NCBI GenBank assembly: GCA_029251525.1
Contig: JAQXDE010000038.1
Span: forward strand, 124,001 to 188,000
Reading direction: 5' to 3'
Origin: Saprospiraceae bacterium
Lineage (GTDB): Bacteria; Bacteroidota; Bacteroidia; Chitinophagales; Saprospiraceae
DNA length: 64,000 bases
The position numbers and the translations under genes are program-made. Positions 54,325 to 62,005 of the stretch are shown here, piece after piece. Each line of letters begins with the position of its first letter. Position 1 is the stretch's first letter. The notes under the pieces were generated by a model. It did not search any database, was not told where the DNA came from, and was given only the letters and a program-made list of their open reading frames with translations.

Positions 54325-54395
54325 AAAAGTTGAATAAGTGATGATTTTGCTTGTGATATCGTCAATCGCTTTCATAAATATTAAAAAAAGAAAGA

Positions 54396-55715
54396 ATGTT
54401 TAAATATCGGTTTTTATTATTGATTGTTTTATTTGTCGTATATAACAGTACAATTACATATTCTCAGCAGCAAGTTGGTTTGCATTTTATGAATATTTGG
54501 CAAACTTCTAAAACTAATCCTGCTTATATTTCTGATTCTACTATTGTGGTTGCCCTTCCTGGCTTTCATTTAAATTATTATAACACTACAGGAGATTTTA
54601 ATTCTTTAATTGTTGACTATTTAAATGAAGGACAAGGTATCAAATCAGGCGAAGCGTTGTCGGATTTACCATCTACAGATAATATTTTACGTGGGATTTT
54701 GGAAGTAGAAATTTTTAATATTGGTTATCGATTTGGAAATGTTCAACTCGGTTTAAATTATGCTCAAAAGACTGATATGTTTTTGAATTTCCCAAAAAAC
54801 TTAGCTCAATTATTCCTACAAGGAAATGGTCAATTTGTTGGAGAACATATAAATTTAAGCCACGACATACATTTAACTTCCTATAATGAATTTGGGTTGA
54901 GTGGAGCAATCCAGTTAAATAAATTAAATGTAGGTGCACGGATAAAATTTTTGACAGGAATCGCTAACACTTCTGTTGAAAAAGATGCAATTTCTCTCTT
55001 TACTGATGATGATGTTTATCAATTGACCCTAGATGGAAATTATGCTTTGAACGCCTCAGGATTGGCAAATGTAGATGATTTAAATAATTTTAATTTGAGT
55101 TTAGGATCGTACAGCTTTGATAATTTTTTTACTGAAAATATTGGATTGGCAGTTGATTTAGGAGTGACATATGAAGTAAATAAAAGATTGAGATTATCTG
55201 CAAGTATTTTGGATTTAGGAAAAATTAATTGGAAAAAAGATGTTACTAAATATATAAATCAAGGTGCAACTACTTATGAGGGATTTGATTTTGCACAATT
55301 TGTGGGTAACGACTCTATTTCATTTGGTAATGTTTTGGATACCATTGAGAACACTTTTAATTTCTCTGAGGAAAGTGAGAGTTATTTAACAGAAATGCCT
55401 GTTAAAATATACGCAAGTGGAACGTACCAGTTAAATGAAAAAACACAAATTGGTGGATTACTTTACTACGAGAATTATCGAGGAGAACATTTTCCAGTCT
55501 TAGGCTTGAGTGCTAATGCAAAATTCAAAAAAATATTTAATGTTGGTGCTACCTATTCTGCTAGAAAAAATAGTTTTTTTAACTTCGGTTTAAACCTTGC
55601 GATAAATCATAAAGTCTTCCAATTTTTCGCTTCAGCCGATAATGTTGTAGGAGCTTTTCAGCCCTATAAAAGTTCAAATGTTAATTTTAGGACAGGTTTA
55701 AATTTGATATTTTAA
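54396..55715 (+). CDS. DUF5723 family protein, probable outer-membrane barrel
   Basis: This 439-residue protein has a signal peptide (1-23, ending ITYSQ), then the DUF5723-type start GLHFMNIWQTSKTNPAYISD and a series of amphipathic strands (FNIGYRFGNVQLGLNYAQ, LGVTYEVNKRLRLSASILDL, KFKKIFNVGATYSARKNSFF), ending in FRTGLNLIF with a terminal Phe, as in outer-membrane barrels. The FadL/PorV-like look suggests transport or assembly work, but the family has no known function. It sits between the lipoprotein and the T9SS esterase genes. Confidence 0.8.
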   Translation: MFKYRFLLLIVLFVVYNSTITYSQQQVGLHFMNIWQTSKTNPAYISDSTIVVALPGFHLNYYNTTGDFNSLIVDYLNEGQGIKSGEALSDLPSTDNILRGILEVEIFNIGYRFGNVQLGLNYAQKTDMFLNFPKNLAQLFLQGNGQFVGEHINLSHDIHLTSYNEFGLSGAIQLNKLNVGARIKFLTGIANTSVEKDAISLFTDDDVYQLTLDGNYALNASGLANVDDLNNFNLSLGSYSFDNFFTENIGLAVDLGVTYEVNKRLRLSASILDLGKINWKKDVTKYINQGATTYEGFDFAQFVGNDSISFGNVLDTIENTFNFSEESESYLTEMPVKIYASGTYQLNEKTQIGGLLYYENYRGEHFPVLGLSANAKFKKIFNVGATYSARKNSFFNFGLNLAINHKVFQFFASADNVVGAFQPYKSSNVNFRTGLNLIF

Positions 55716-55831
55716 AAGAAAATATTAATTTGCCATAGCAACAAGTTCTATGTCTAAAGTAAATGTAAGTTTTGTTTAAATTAAATAATTAATATTTTAA
55801 TTTTTTTAAAAATTCTAAAATCCGACTTTAA

Positions 55832-57088
55832 ATGAAGAAAGTTTTCCTTTTTTTTATCCTCTCGATTTGTTTATCTAAATTTTCTTTTTCTCAAAATAGT
55901 TTGGCTTGTGATGGCGAGAGATATATTGATGATGTATTCTCTAATTTTACGGTTAGTACTGTAACGTATGGTTCCAACACCACTATTTTTGGATTTAGTC
56001 AAGATTTGGAAATGGATATTTATGAACCTGTTGGAGATGTTCATGAACAACGTCCGGTAATTATTTTTGCTTTTGGGGGAAGTTTTATTTTTGGTGACAA
56101 ATCAACTATGTCATATTACTGTGAGCAATTTGCTAAAAAAGGATATGTAGCAGCGACAATTGATTATCGTACTGGTTTTTTAGGGTTTGGAGAAGAAGCG
56201 GTTACGGGTGCAGTGATGAGAGCAGTTTCTGATATGAAAGGGGCAGTTCGATACTTTCGACAAGATGAGGCGACTGATAATAATTATAAAATTCATCCTG
56301 ATTTCATTTTAGTAGGTGGTTATTCTGCGGGTGCAATAACTGCAACTCATGTTGCTTATCTTGACGAAAATGATGAGAATATTCCCTCATTCACAACTGA
56401 TATTATTAATAATAATGGAGGATTTGAAGGTAATACAGGTGATACTGAAAATCTAAGTTATTCATCTGATGTATTCGCTGTTTATAACCTCTCAGGAGGT
56501 CTAAGAGAAAAAGAGTGGATGGATGAAAATGAGACAGAAGCATTAGTAAGTTATCATGGAACTGATGATGGAACAGTACCATACTTTAATGGATTAGCGA
56601 ATAATATTGCAGAGCTTGATGGAAGTGGACTATTACATCCTCAAACCGATGCAATTGGTTTGCCTAATTATTTAAAGACTGCTGAAGGTGGTGGTCACGG
56701 AGATATTCATGGCCCATATATTACTCCATCCTATGAAGATGCGTTAGCGGAATTTGAATTAGAGAGTCATATCTTTTTACAAAACCAAATGTGCCCTGAT
56801 TTTCAAGTTTCTACCAATACTTTTGAATTGGCAACGATTCAACAGGCATTGGATATTTATCCAAACCCATCGAATGATTTGATGGAATTTGATTTTGGAA
56901 AAATAGAAAGTGATTATTCTGTTCAAATTTCTGATCAATTGGGGAGAGTTGTAACTCATTTTGAAAAGAACAACGAAAGTGTTTTTTATTTGGAGAAAAG
57001 TAGAATTGGAAAAGGGATGTTTTTTGTAAATGTATTGTTTGAAGATGAGAGAATTGCTCCTTTGGCTCGGAAAATAGTTTTTAACTAA
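55832..57088 (+). CDS. T9SS-secreted alpha/beta hydrolase (esterase-like)
   Basis: This 418-residue secreted enzyme has a signal peptide (1-20, ending KFSFSQ) and an alpha/beta-hydrolase domain (about 25-310). The oxyanion-hole region is FAFGGSFIFGDKSTMSYYCE, the nucleophile Ser165 sits in VGGYSAGA (GxSxG), the acid probably lies in the SYHGTDDGTVPY region and the His in GGGHGDIHGPY. A C-terminal T9SS sorting domain follows (IYPNPSNDLMEFDFGK ... GKGMFFVNVLFEDERI ... ARKIVFN). It is probably a surface carboxylesterase acting on polymers or glycans. It is the third gene of the 52.8-57.1 kb group. Confidence 0.87.
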   Translation: MKKVFLFFILSICLSKFSFSQNSLACDGERYIDDVFSNFTVSTVTYGSNTTIFGFSQDLEMDIYEPVGDVHEQRPVIIFAFGGSFIFGDKSTMSYYCEQFAKKGYVAATIDYRTGFLGFGEEAVTGAVMRAVSDMKGAVRYFRQDEATDNNYKIHPDFILVGGYSAGAITATHVAYLDENDENIPSFTTDIINNNGGFEGNTGDTENLSYSSDVFAVYNLSGGLREKEWMDENETEALVSYHGTDDGTVPYFNGLANNIAELDGSGLLHPQTDAIGLPNYLKTAEGGGHGDIHGPYITPSYEDALAEFELESHIFLQNQMCPDFQVSTNTFELATIQQALDIYPNPSNDLMEFDFGKIESDYSVQISDQLGRVVTHFEKNNESVFYLEKSRIGKGMFFVNVLFEDERIAPLARKIVFN

Positions 57089-57418
57089 TAGGAAAGTTTA
57101 AAAAATATTTTTAAATACCCATTGTTTACTGAGAAGGGAAGCAGTGGGTATTTTTTTTAGAAAATAGGTGCTTTATAAAACTGTTTTTTGTTAAAAAAAA
57201 GATGGAGGGTTGATCGTTTTTTACTTGAAATAAAAATTAAAAATAGCTCAAAATATTTACTTAAATCCGCGTATAAATTTTCTGCTAATATTACATACTT
57301 ATCAAAAACTAGTACTTATGGAGGATAGGTTTGCCAAAATCACCGCATGTAATTAATTTATCTTTTTTATTGAAAATCAGAATTTAGTTGAAGTAGAAAA
57401 ATTACTAATAAGATAATT
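57089..57418. other. Intergenic region with terminator
   Basis: The region holds the terminator at 57113-57158 after the esterase gene. The remainder is A+T-rich, with one 12-codon frame that is not protein-like. Confidence 0.45.
57113..57158 (+). terminator. Terminator after T9SS esterase gene
   Basis: AAATACCCATTG pairs with CAGTGGGTATTT (one wobble) around a 17-base loop and ends in eight T. Confidence 0.8.
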
Positions 57419-57670
57419 TTAAATTTCACAATTTCCAGGTACATCTTTCCCATCCAATGATACTAAACGATCCAATCGAAAAATTAATCCGTTTTCCATT
57501 TCCAAAAATTCTTCTTTATTTTTTGAAAAAACGTTTTTGATGATACCTTCAATAGTTGTTTGCTCTTCATTTTTTGAAAGATAAACCACCGTAGTTTTAC
57601 TTTTGCGCATCGCATGTATTTCTATTTCATCATAGAAGTCACAATTAATGGGAATGTATTTTTTTTTCAT
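57419..57670 (-). CDS. rof: Rof-like Rho-binding antiterminator
   Basis: This 83-residue cytosolic protein matches the Rof pattern known from E. coli: an N-terminal YIPINCDFYDEIEIHAM (E. coli form YQPINCDDYDNLEL) and a C-terminal FRLDRLVSLDG (E. coli RLDKITSF) around a small beta barrel. Rof binds Rho, blocks its RNA site and reduces Rho-dependent termination. In this Bacteroidota it is encoded directly downstream of the decayed OsmC fusion on the same strand, with 10 bp between. Function is inferred from the family. Confidence 0.8.
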   Translation of the reverse strand: MKKKYIPINCDFYDEIEIHAMRKSKTTVVYLSKNEEQTTIEGIIKNVFSKNKEEFLEMENGLIFRLDRLVSLDGKDVPGNCEI

Positions 57671-57679
57671 AAAAAAGTA

Positions 57680-58071
57680 TTAAATGGTTTCTTTTAATCG
57701 AATAGTAATTTTGATTTTTTTGTGTAAAGTTTGATGCACAGGGCAACAATCTGCACTTTCTAGTAAGCGATTAATTTGTTCTTCACTCAAATTTACATCG
57801 ATTTCGATCACTTTTTGAAATTATAAATTTTTATTTCTTTACTAAATTCTCTTCACTTTTTCTCGAGCTAGTAAAATAAAGTTGTAAGATGCCTACACTA
57901 TATTGCGTTAATAATCGACTAATATGCTAATTAGCCAATCGGCTTTTATTACTTTTAAAAATATGGACAAAAATTGCAAAGGCATATGGATGACTATTAG
58001 GTGGGAATTCTACTCTAGTTGAAAGGGGGTAGCCATTCGCATTTTTTAAATTGAATTTTTTCTGCTTTCAT
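57680..58071 (-). pseudogene. Remnant of a bifunctional alpha/beta hydrolase-OsmC family gene
   Basis: On the minus strand, ATG 58071 begins MKAEKIQFK, after which a one-base indel in an A run shifts the frame to ANGYPLSTRVEFPPNSHPYA, then FAIFVHIFKSNKSRL, a TAG, and HISRLLTQYSVGILQLYF. This matches the N-terminus of hydrolase-OsmC fusion proteins (compare IFAHCFTCNK and ISRALT). Then most of the gene is missing, and the sequence resumes at FQKVIEIDVNLSEEQINRLL with ESADCCPVHQTL, the conserved OsmC C-terminus (family form LLEIADKCPVHRTL), ending at TAA 57680. Full-length relatives exceed 400 residues; only about 120 remain, with one frameshift, two stops and a large deletion. OsmC proteins reduce organic hydroperoxides, so the function is lost here. 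Confidence 0.75.
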
Positions 58072-58186
58072 GAATTTTAGTTTGTAGGATAGTTTTGGAA
58101 ATCTATTTTATAGGTTTTAGAAAAGCAACGAAATTTAGACTAGATTGATTTTATAACTTTAGTATAAAGTCTTTATTGGCGTACAA

Positions 58187-59122
58187 TTAAAAGTTATATT
58201 TTTTTCTTTCCTTAGCAAAAGCAATTGCAATTTTTGTAGCTAATTTGGCATTATTGTAAACTAATTGAATATTCGCTTCCAAGCTTTTACCTTCGGTTAG
58301 CTTTCCAATTTTTTCTAATAAAAATGGAGTTATTTTTTTTCCTTTAATTCCTTTTTTTTCAGCAATTGATATTGCATCCTCAATGGCCTGATTGATAGAA
58401 TTGAACTTCATCTCATCTTTTCTCAAAATTGGATTCGCAATCAAAACACCACCTTTCATTCCTAGATTCCATTTTGTAAAAAGAGTATGAGCTAGCTCTT
58501 CAACTTTATCAATTCGATAATCTACACCAAGTCCACTTGTGCGAGAGTAGAAAGCAGGGAATTCATCTGTTTTAAATCCAATAACAGGAATTCCAAATGT
58601 TTCTAAATATTCTAATGTCAACTTTAAATCTAAAATAGCCTTCGCACCAGCACTCACAACCGCAACATCTGTATTGGCTAATTCTTGTAAATCAGCTGAG
58701 ACATCCATTGAACTTTCTGCTCCCCGATGAACTCCACCAATTCCACCTGTCGCAAAAATTGAAATTTTGGCTATCGAAGCAATTATCATTGTAGATGCAA
58801 CCGTGGTCGCTCCTGTTATTTTTTTTGATAAAGTAAATGGAATATCTCGTCGGCTTACCTTAACTACTTTTCGTCCTAGTTTTCCAAGGTGACGGATTTC
58901 TTTTTTAGAAAGTCCTACGCATAGTTTTCCATCAATGATGGCAATTGTAGCAGGAGTAGCTCCGTTCTTTCTGACTATATTTTCTACGGTAAGGGCAGTT
59001 TCCACGTTCTTAGGATAAGGCATTCCATGGGCAATGATGGTACTTTCAAGTGCAACAATAGGTTTTCCGTGAGTCAAAGCTTCACTAACTTCAGGAGATA
59101 TTTTTAGGTAATGGTTTAGCAT
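58187..59122 (-). CDS. psuG: Pseudouridine-5'-phosphate glycosidase
   Basis: This 311-residue enzyme splits pseudouridine 5'-phosphate into uracil and ribose 5-phosphate by breaking the C-C glycosidic bond. Family motifs are ALESTIIAHGMPYPKNVETA, GATPATIAIIDGKLCVGLS, KVSRRDIPF, GATTVASTMIIASIAKI, FATGGIGGVHRGAESSMDVS and VVSAGAKAILDLKLTLEYLE. Length is standard. The usual partner psuK (pseudouridine kinase) is not visible in the window, so pseudouridine phosphate may come from a kinase elsewhere. It is divergent from the BtpA-family gene. Confidence 0.95.
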   Translation of the reverse strand: MLNHYLKISPEVSEALTHGKPIVALESTIIAHGMPYPKNVETALTVENIVRKNGATPATIAIIDGKLCVGLSKKEIRHLGKLGRKVVKVSRRDIPFTLSKKITGATTVASTMIIASIAKISIFATGGIGGVHRGAESSMDVSADLQELANTDVAVVSAGAKAILDLKLTLEYLETFGIPVIGFKTDEFPAFYSRTSGLGVDYRIDKVEELAHTLFTKWNLGMKGGVLIANPILRKDEMKFNSINQAIEDAISIAEKKGIKGKKITPFLLEKIGKLTEGKSLEANIQLVYNNAKLATKIAIAFAKERKKYNF

Positions 59123-59262
59123 TTAAGAAATTGGATATTTTGAGAAATTAATTTACTTAAGTATTCTTAGTTTTGTATTTTAAATTTTATTAAAAATTAT
59201 TTCCCTCAGAAACAAGATCCTTTTAAGAAATTATTTTTGAAGAAGGATTGTAAAGTTATAAA

Positions 59263-60066
59263 ATGAAAAGACAGTTTAAAGATATTTTTCCCAAAATGCA
59301 TTCAATTATTGGAATGATTCATTTGCAAGCCTTACCAGGAACACCTGCAAGTAAATTTGAAATTGATCAAATCATCAACATGGCCTTGACTGATGCAGCG
59401 GTTTATCAATTGGCTGGAGTAGATGGATTAATGATTGAAAATATGCACGATGTGCCATATTTAAATAGAAAGGTTGGGCCAGAAATTACTGCTGCGATGA
59501 GTGTTATTGCTAAAGAAATTAAGAGAGAAATTCCTTTACCGTGTGGTGTGCAAGTTTTGGCGGGTGCAAATGAATCTGCTTTAGCGGTAGCTAAGGCAGC
59601 AGGATTGGATTATGTTCGAGCGGAAGGATTTGTTTTTGGACATATTGCGGATGAAGGTTGGATGAATTCGGATGCGGGGACTTTGTTGCGTTACCGCAAA
59701 ATGATTGACGCGGAGGATATTTTGATTTTCAATGATATTAAGAAAAAACATAGCTCACATGTTGTGACAGCAGATGTGGATTTGGTGGAGACTGCAAAGA
59801 CTGCTGAATACTTTCGTAGTGACGGGTTGATTATTACGGGAAGTTCGACTGGAGTGGCCGCAGATGTGAAAGAAATAAAATCTGTTAAAACAGCTTGTGA
59901 AATTCCAATTATCGTTGGCTCGGGCGTTACTCTAAAGAATATGAAAAAATATCTAAAGTTGTCTGATGCGTTGATTATTGGTTCTTATTTTAAGAAGGAT
60001 GGCGATTGGAAAAATGGAGTTGAGTATGATCGAGTTGTGAAGTTGATGGATAAGATTTCACGTTAA
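59263..60066 (+). CDS. BtpA/SgcQ family TIM-barrel protein
   Basis: This 267-residue cytosolic protein has the BtpA signature: IGMIHLQALPGTPAS near the start, AGVDGLMIENMHDVPYL, AKAAGLDYVRAEGFVFGHIA and the TGSSTG / GSGVTLKNMKKYL ending of a TIM-barrel phosphate site. BtpA affects photosystem I levels in cyanobacteria, and SgcQ lies in an E. coli sugar operon; the likely reaction is on a phosphorylated sugar or nucleoside. Divergent pairing with psuG suggests a pseudouridine or ribose link, inferred from context. Confidence 0.9.
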   Translation: MKRQFKDIFPKMHSIIGMIHLQALPGTPASKFEIDQIINMALTDAAVYQLAGVDGLMIENMHDVPYLNRKVGPEITAAMSVIAKEIKREIPLPCGVQVLAGANESALAVAKAAGLDYVRAEGFVFGHIADEGWMNSDAGTLLRYRKMIDAEDILIFNDIKKKHSSHVVTADVDLVETAKTAEYFRSDGLIITGSSTGVAADVKEIKSVKTACEIPIIVGSGVTLKNMKKYLKLSDALIIGSYFKKDGDWKNGVEYDRVVKLMDKISR

Positions 60067-60150
60067 TTATTTGAGTAAAGACTAGAGGGAAGTTTGGTGG
60101 GTTGGGATTGTGAAAAATAAGAGTATTGGTATGTGTCTTATTTTGAGCTA

Positions 60151-60165
60151 TTATTATTATTATTA
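60151..60165. repeat. (TTA)5 repeat at start codon
   Basis: Five TTA units end exactly at the ATG of the next gene, sharing its A. Changes in copy number could alter the 5' leader spacing. Confidence 0.7.
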
Positions 60166-60827
60166 TGTTTAGAACTTTTATTAACTTTTTTTATCAAAAC
60201 TTATCGACTGAATTAAACTTTGGAAAATCTTTTTTTTTAGGATTTATGATAAGTGTATCGGGCTCAATGGTTATTGGAGCTTTGCATCTTATAGCCATTC
60301 AAATTAGCGTTGAAAAAGGATGGCAATCAGCCGTATTATTTTCATGTGGATGTGCTTTGGTGGAGTCAATATTTGTACGATATATTGTTGGATTCACTCA
60401 ATGGATTGCAAAAAAGAAAAGTGGAAATTTGATTTTAGAATGGACAATGTTGATACTTTTCTCTATTTTGACAATAGCTATTTTTTATGGGGCATTGAAT
60501 TTAAATAACAATGCACCAGTATTATTGATACCTCCGATTTTGATACCTCCTTTTATATTAGGAATGGGAATTCGTTTTTTTTATCCAAGTATGATTCCGT
60601 TCTGGTTAGCTTGGAATACTGCATTGGTTACTCGTAAAATTAAATTTAGAATGTGGGGATTTGTTTGTGGAGCTGGTTTGGCAACAGTAATGGCACATTC
60701 AGCTTACATTTTTGCAGGAACAATGTTTGTTGATTCCTTAAAAGAAAAAAGTCAAGAAATGTTGATCTTGATAGGAGTTATATTTTTGATAACCACGATA
60801 ATTCAGGTGAAAAGGATGGTTCGGTAA
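60165..60827 (+). CDS. LysE-like membrane protein
   Basis: This 220-residue protein has about six hydrophobic helices (for example FFLGFMISVSGSMVIGALHL, WTMLILFSILTIAIFYGALN, LLIPPILIPPFILGMGIRFF, WGFVCGAGLATVMAHSAYIF). Topology and the first helix block resemble LysE/RhtB exporters of amino acids, but the usual PGP motif is replaced by SVSGSMVIGALH. The substrate is unknown. It is on the same strand as the BtpA gene, about 100 bp downstream; a simple repeat abuts its start. Confidence 0.6.
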   Translation: MFRTFINFFYQNLSTELNFGKSFFLGFMISVSGSMVIGALHLIAIQISVEKGWQSAVLFSCGCALVESIFVRYIVGFTQWIAKKKSGNLILEWTMLILFSILTIAIFYGALNLNNNAPVLLIPPILIPPFILGMGIRFFYPSMIPFWLAWNTALVTRKIKFRMWGFVCGAGLATVMAHSAYIFAGTMFVDSLKEKSQEMLILIGVIFLITTIIQVKRMVR

Positions 60828-60907
60828 CATTAAGAATGTTTAGAACTGAAAAAAAATCCCATGAATCAATTTTGGTTAATGGAATTTTTTCTTGTCTTCC
60901 GATTTAT

Positions 60908-61690
60908 TCAAAAGGATGGGTAGAATATTAAATCGCTAACTATGGACTGTGGTTCAAAATGGATCCAATCTTCTTTGTAAAGCATCAATCTATCTGCAAC
61001 AATATTTAATACAGAAATATTTACTCCGAGTCCTAAGTGACTGCCTCGAACTTGGATATTTTGATGAATGGAGGATTCTTCTTTTTCCATGCAAACCTCC
61101 CATGGCACGACTCCATCTTCTTTTGTATAAATTGCAGTTGTTGGAACAGGAGCTGGGCGAGGGATATCAGACAAAAGTTCAGAGTCAAGATCTACCACTC
61201 GCTTTCCATTAGAAACAATATTGTACATCCAAGTCGCATTATTTGGTTCAGTAATTCCGCCAAATGGAGAACCCAAGGTTATTACTTGTCTAACCATGTT
61301 TGGTTTTTCTTTAGCCATTTGTCGAGCATAAACTCCACCTAAGCTCCAACCTATAACTGTAACTTCCTGGCCTGTTTCATGATAAATATCCTCTAATTTA
61401 TCCATTAAAACATCTAAGATTTCGAGTTTGGCAGTATTTCTCCCTAATTCCCAGGCGTAAGCTTTATAACCCAGTTTTTTGATAAATTTCCGGAGAGGGT
61501 TGGTAGATGTATCGCTTGCCATAAAACCAGGTAAAACCAAAACTGGATGACCATCCCCTTTATATTTTTTATGGAAAAGCTTACGATATGGGATAGAGAG
61601 GCCTAATTCTGATGCAGCTCGTACAGGCTCGGTTGCCAACCAAAATAAGGAAGGCTTCTTTATTTTACGTAGTTCAGTATTATTTGCCAT
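60908..61690 (-). CDS. Alpha/beta-fold lipase/esterase
   Basis: This 260-residue enzyme lacks a signal peptide. PVLVLPGFMASDTSTNPLRK starts the core; the nucleophile Ser116 lies in VIGWSLGGVYARQMA (GxSxG); the acid is probably in YTKEDGVVPWEVC, and the His in VRGSHLGLGVNIS. The PGF-x-x-S/TNPLR start is typical of triacylglycerol/phospholipid lipases and lecithin-cholesterol-like hydrolases. It is divergent from the PlsB-like acyltransferase, which suggests a role in acyl-lipid turnover. Confidence 0.88.
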   Translation of the reverse strand: MANNTELRKIKKPSLFWLATEPVRAASELGLSIPYRKLFHKKYKGDGHPVLVLPGFMASDTSTNPLRKFIKKLGYKAYAWELGRNTAKLEILDVLMDKLEDIYHETGQEVTVIGWSLGGVYARQMAKEKPNMVRQVITLGSPFGGITEPNNATWMYNIVSNGKRVVDLDSELLSDIPRPAPVPTTAIYTKEDGVVPWEVCMEKEESSIHQNIQVRGSHLGLGVNISVLNIVADRLMLYKEDWIHFEPQSIVSDLIFYPSF

Positions 61691-62005
61691 AACAGCTAGA
61701 TTATGAAGGTTTTCACCAAGAAGCTCAATGAAATGATGACTTTAGATGAAAAGTACTTGTGTTGATTTTGTTTTTTAGACTATAGTTCAAGTTCTAAAGG
61801 TACTTTTTTTTCAGATATAAAATAATAATAATTGTTTTTATAAAAGTGGTTAAAAAACTGTTTACCCAATCAACTTACGAAGTTTTAAGTTTAAAGACCA
61901 AAGTTTAACAAAATTTTATGGTGGTGTTATATTGATTTACTATATTGTTTTGGATATCTTATGACTCAAGAAAATAGATAAAAGCAAAAATAAAACCCAT
62001 AGATA
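61691..62005. other. Divergent intergenic region
   Basis: This 315-bp shared upstream region of the lipase and acyltransferase genes is A+T-rich. TATTGTTTTG at about 61943 resembles a -7 box with one extra base; no other signals are clear. Confidence 0.35.
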
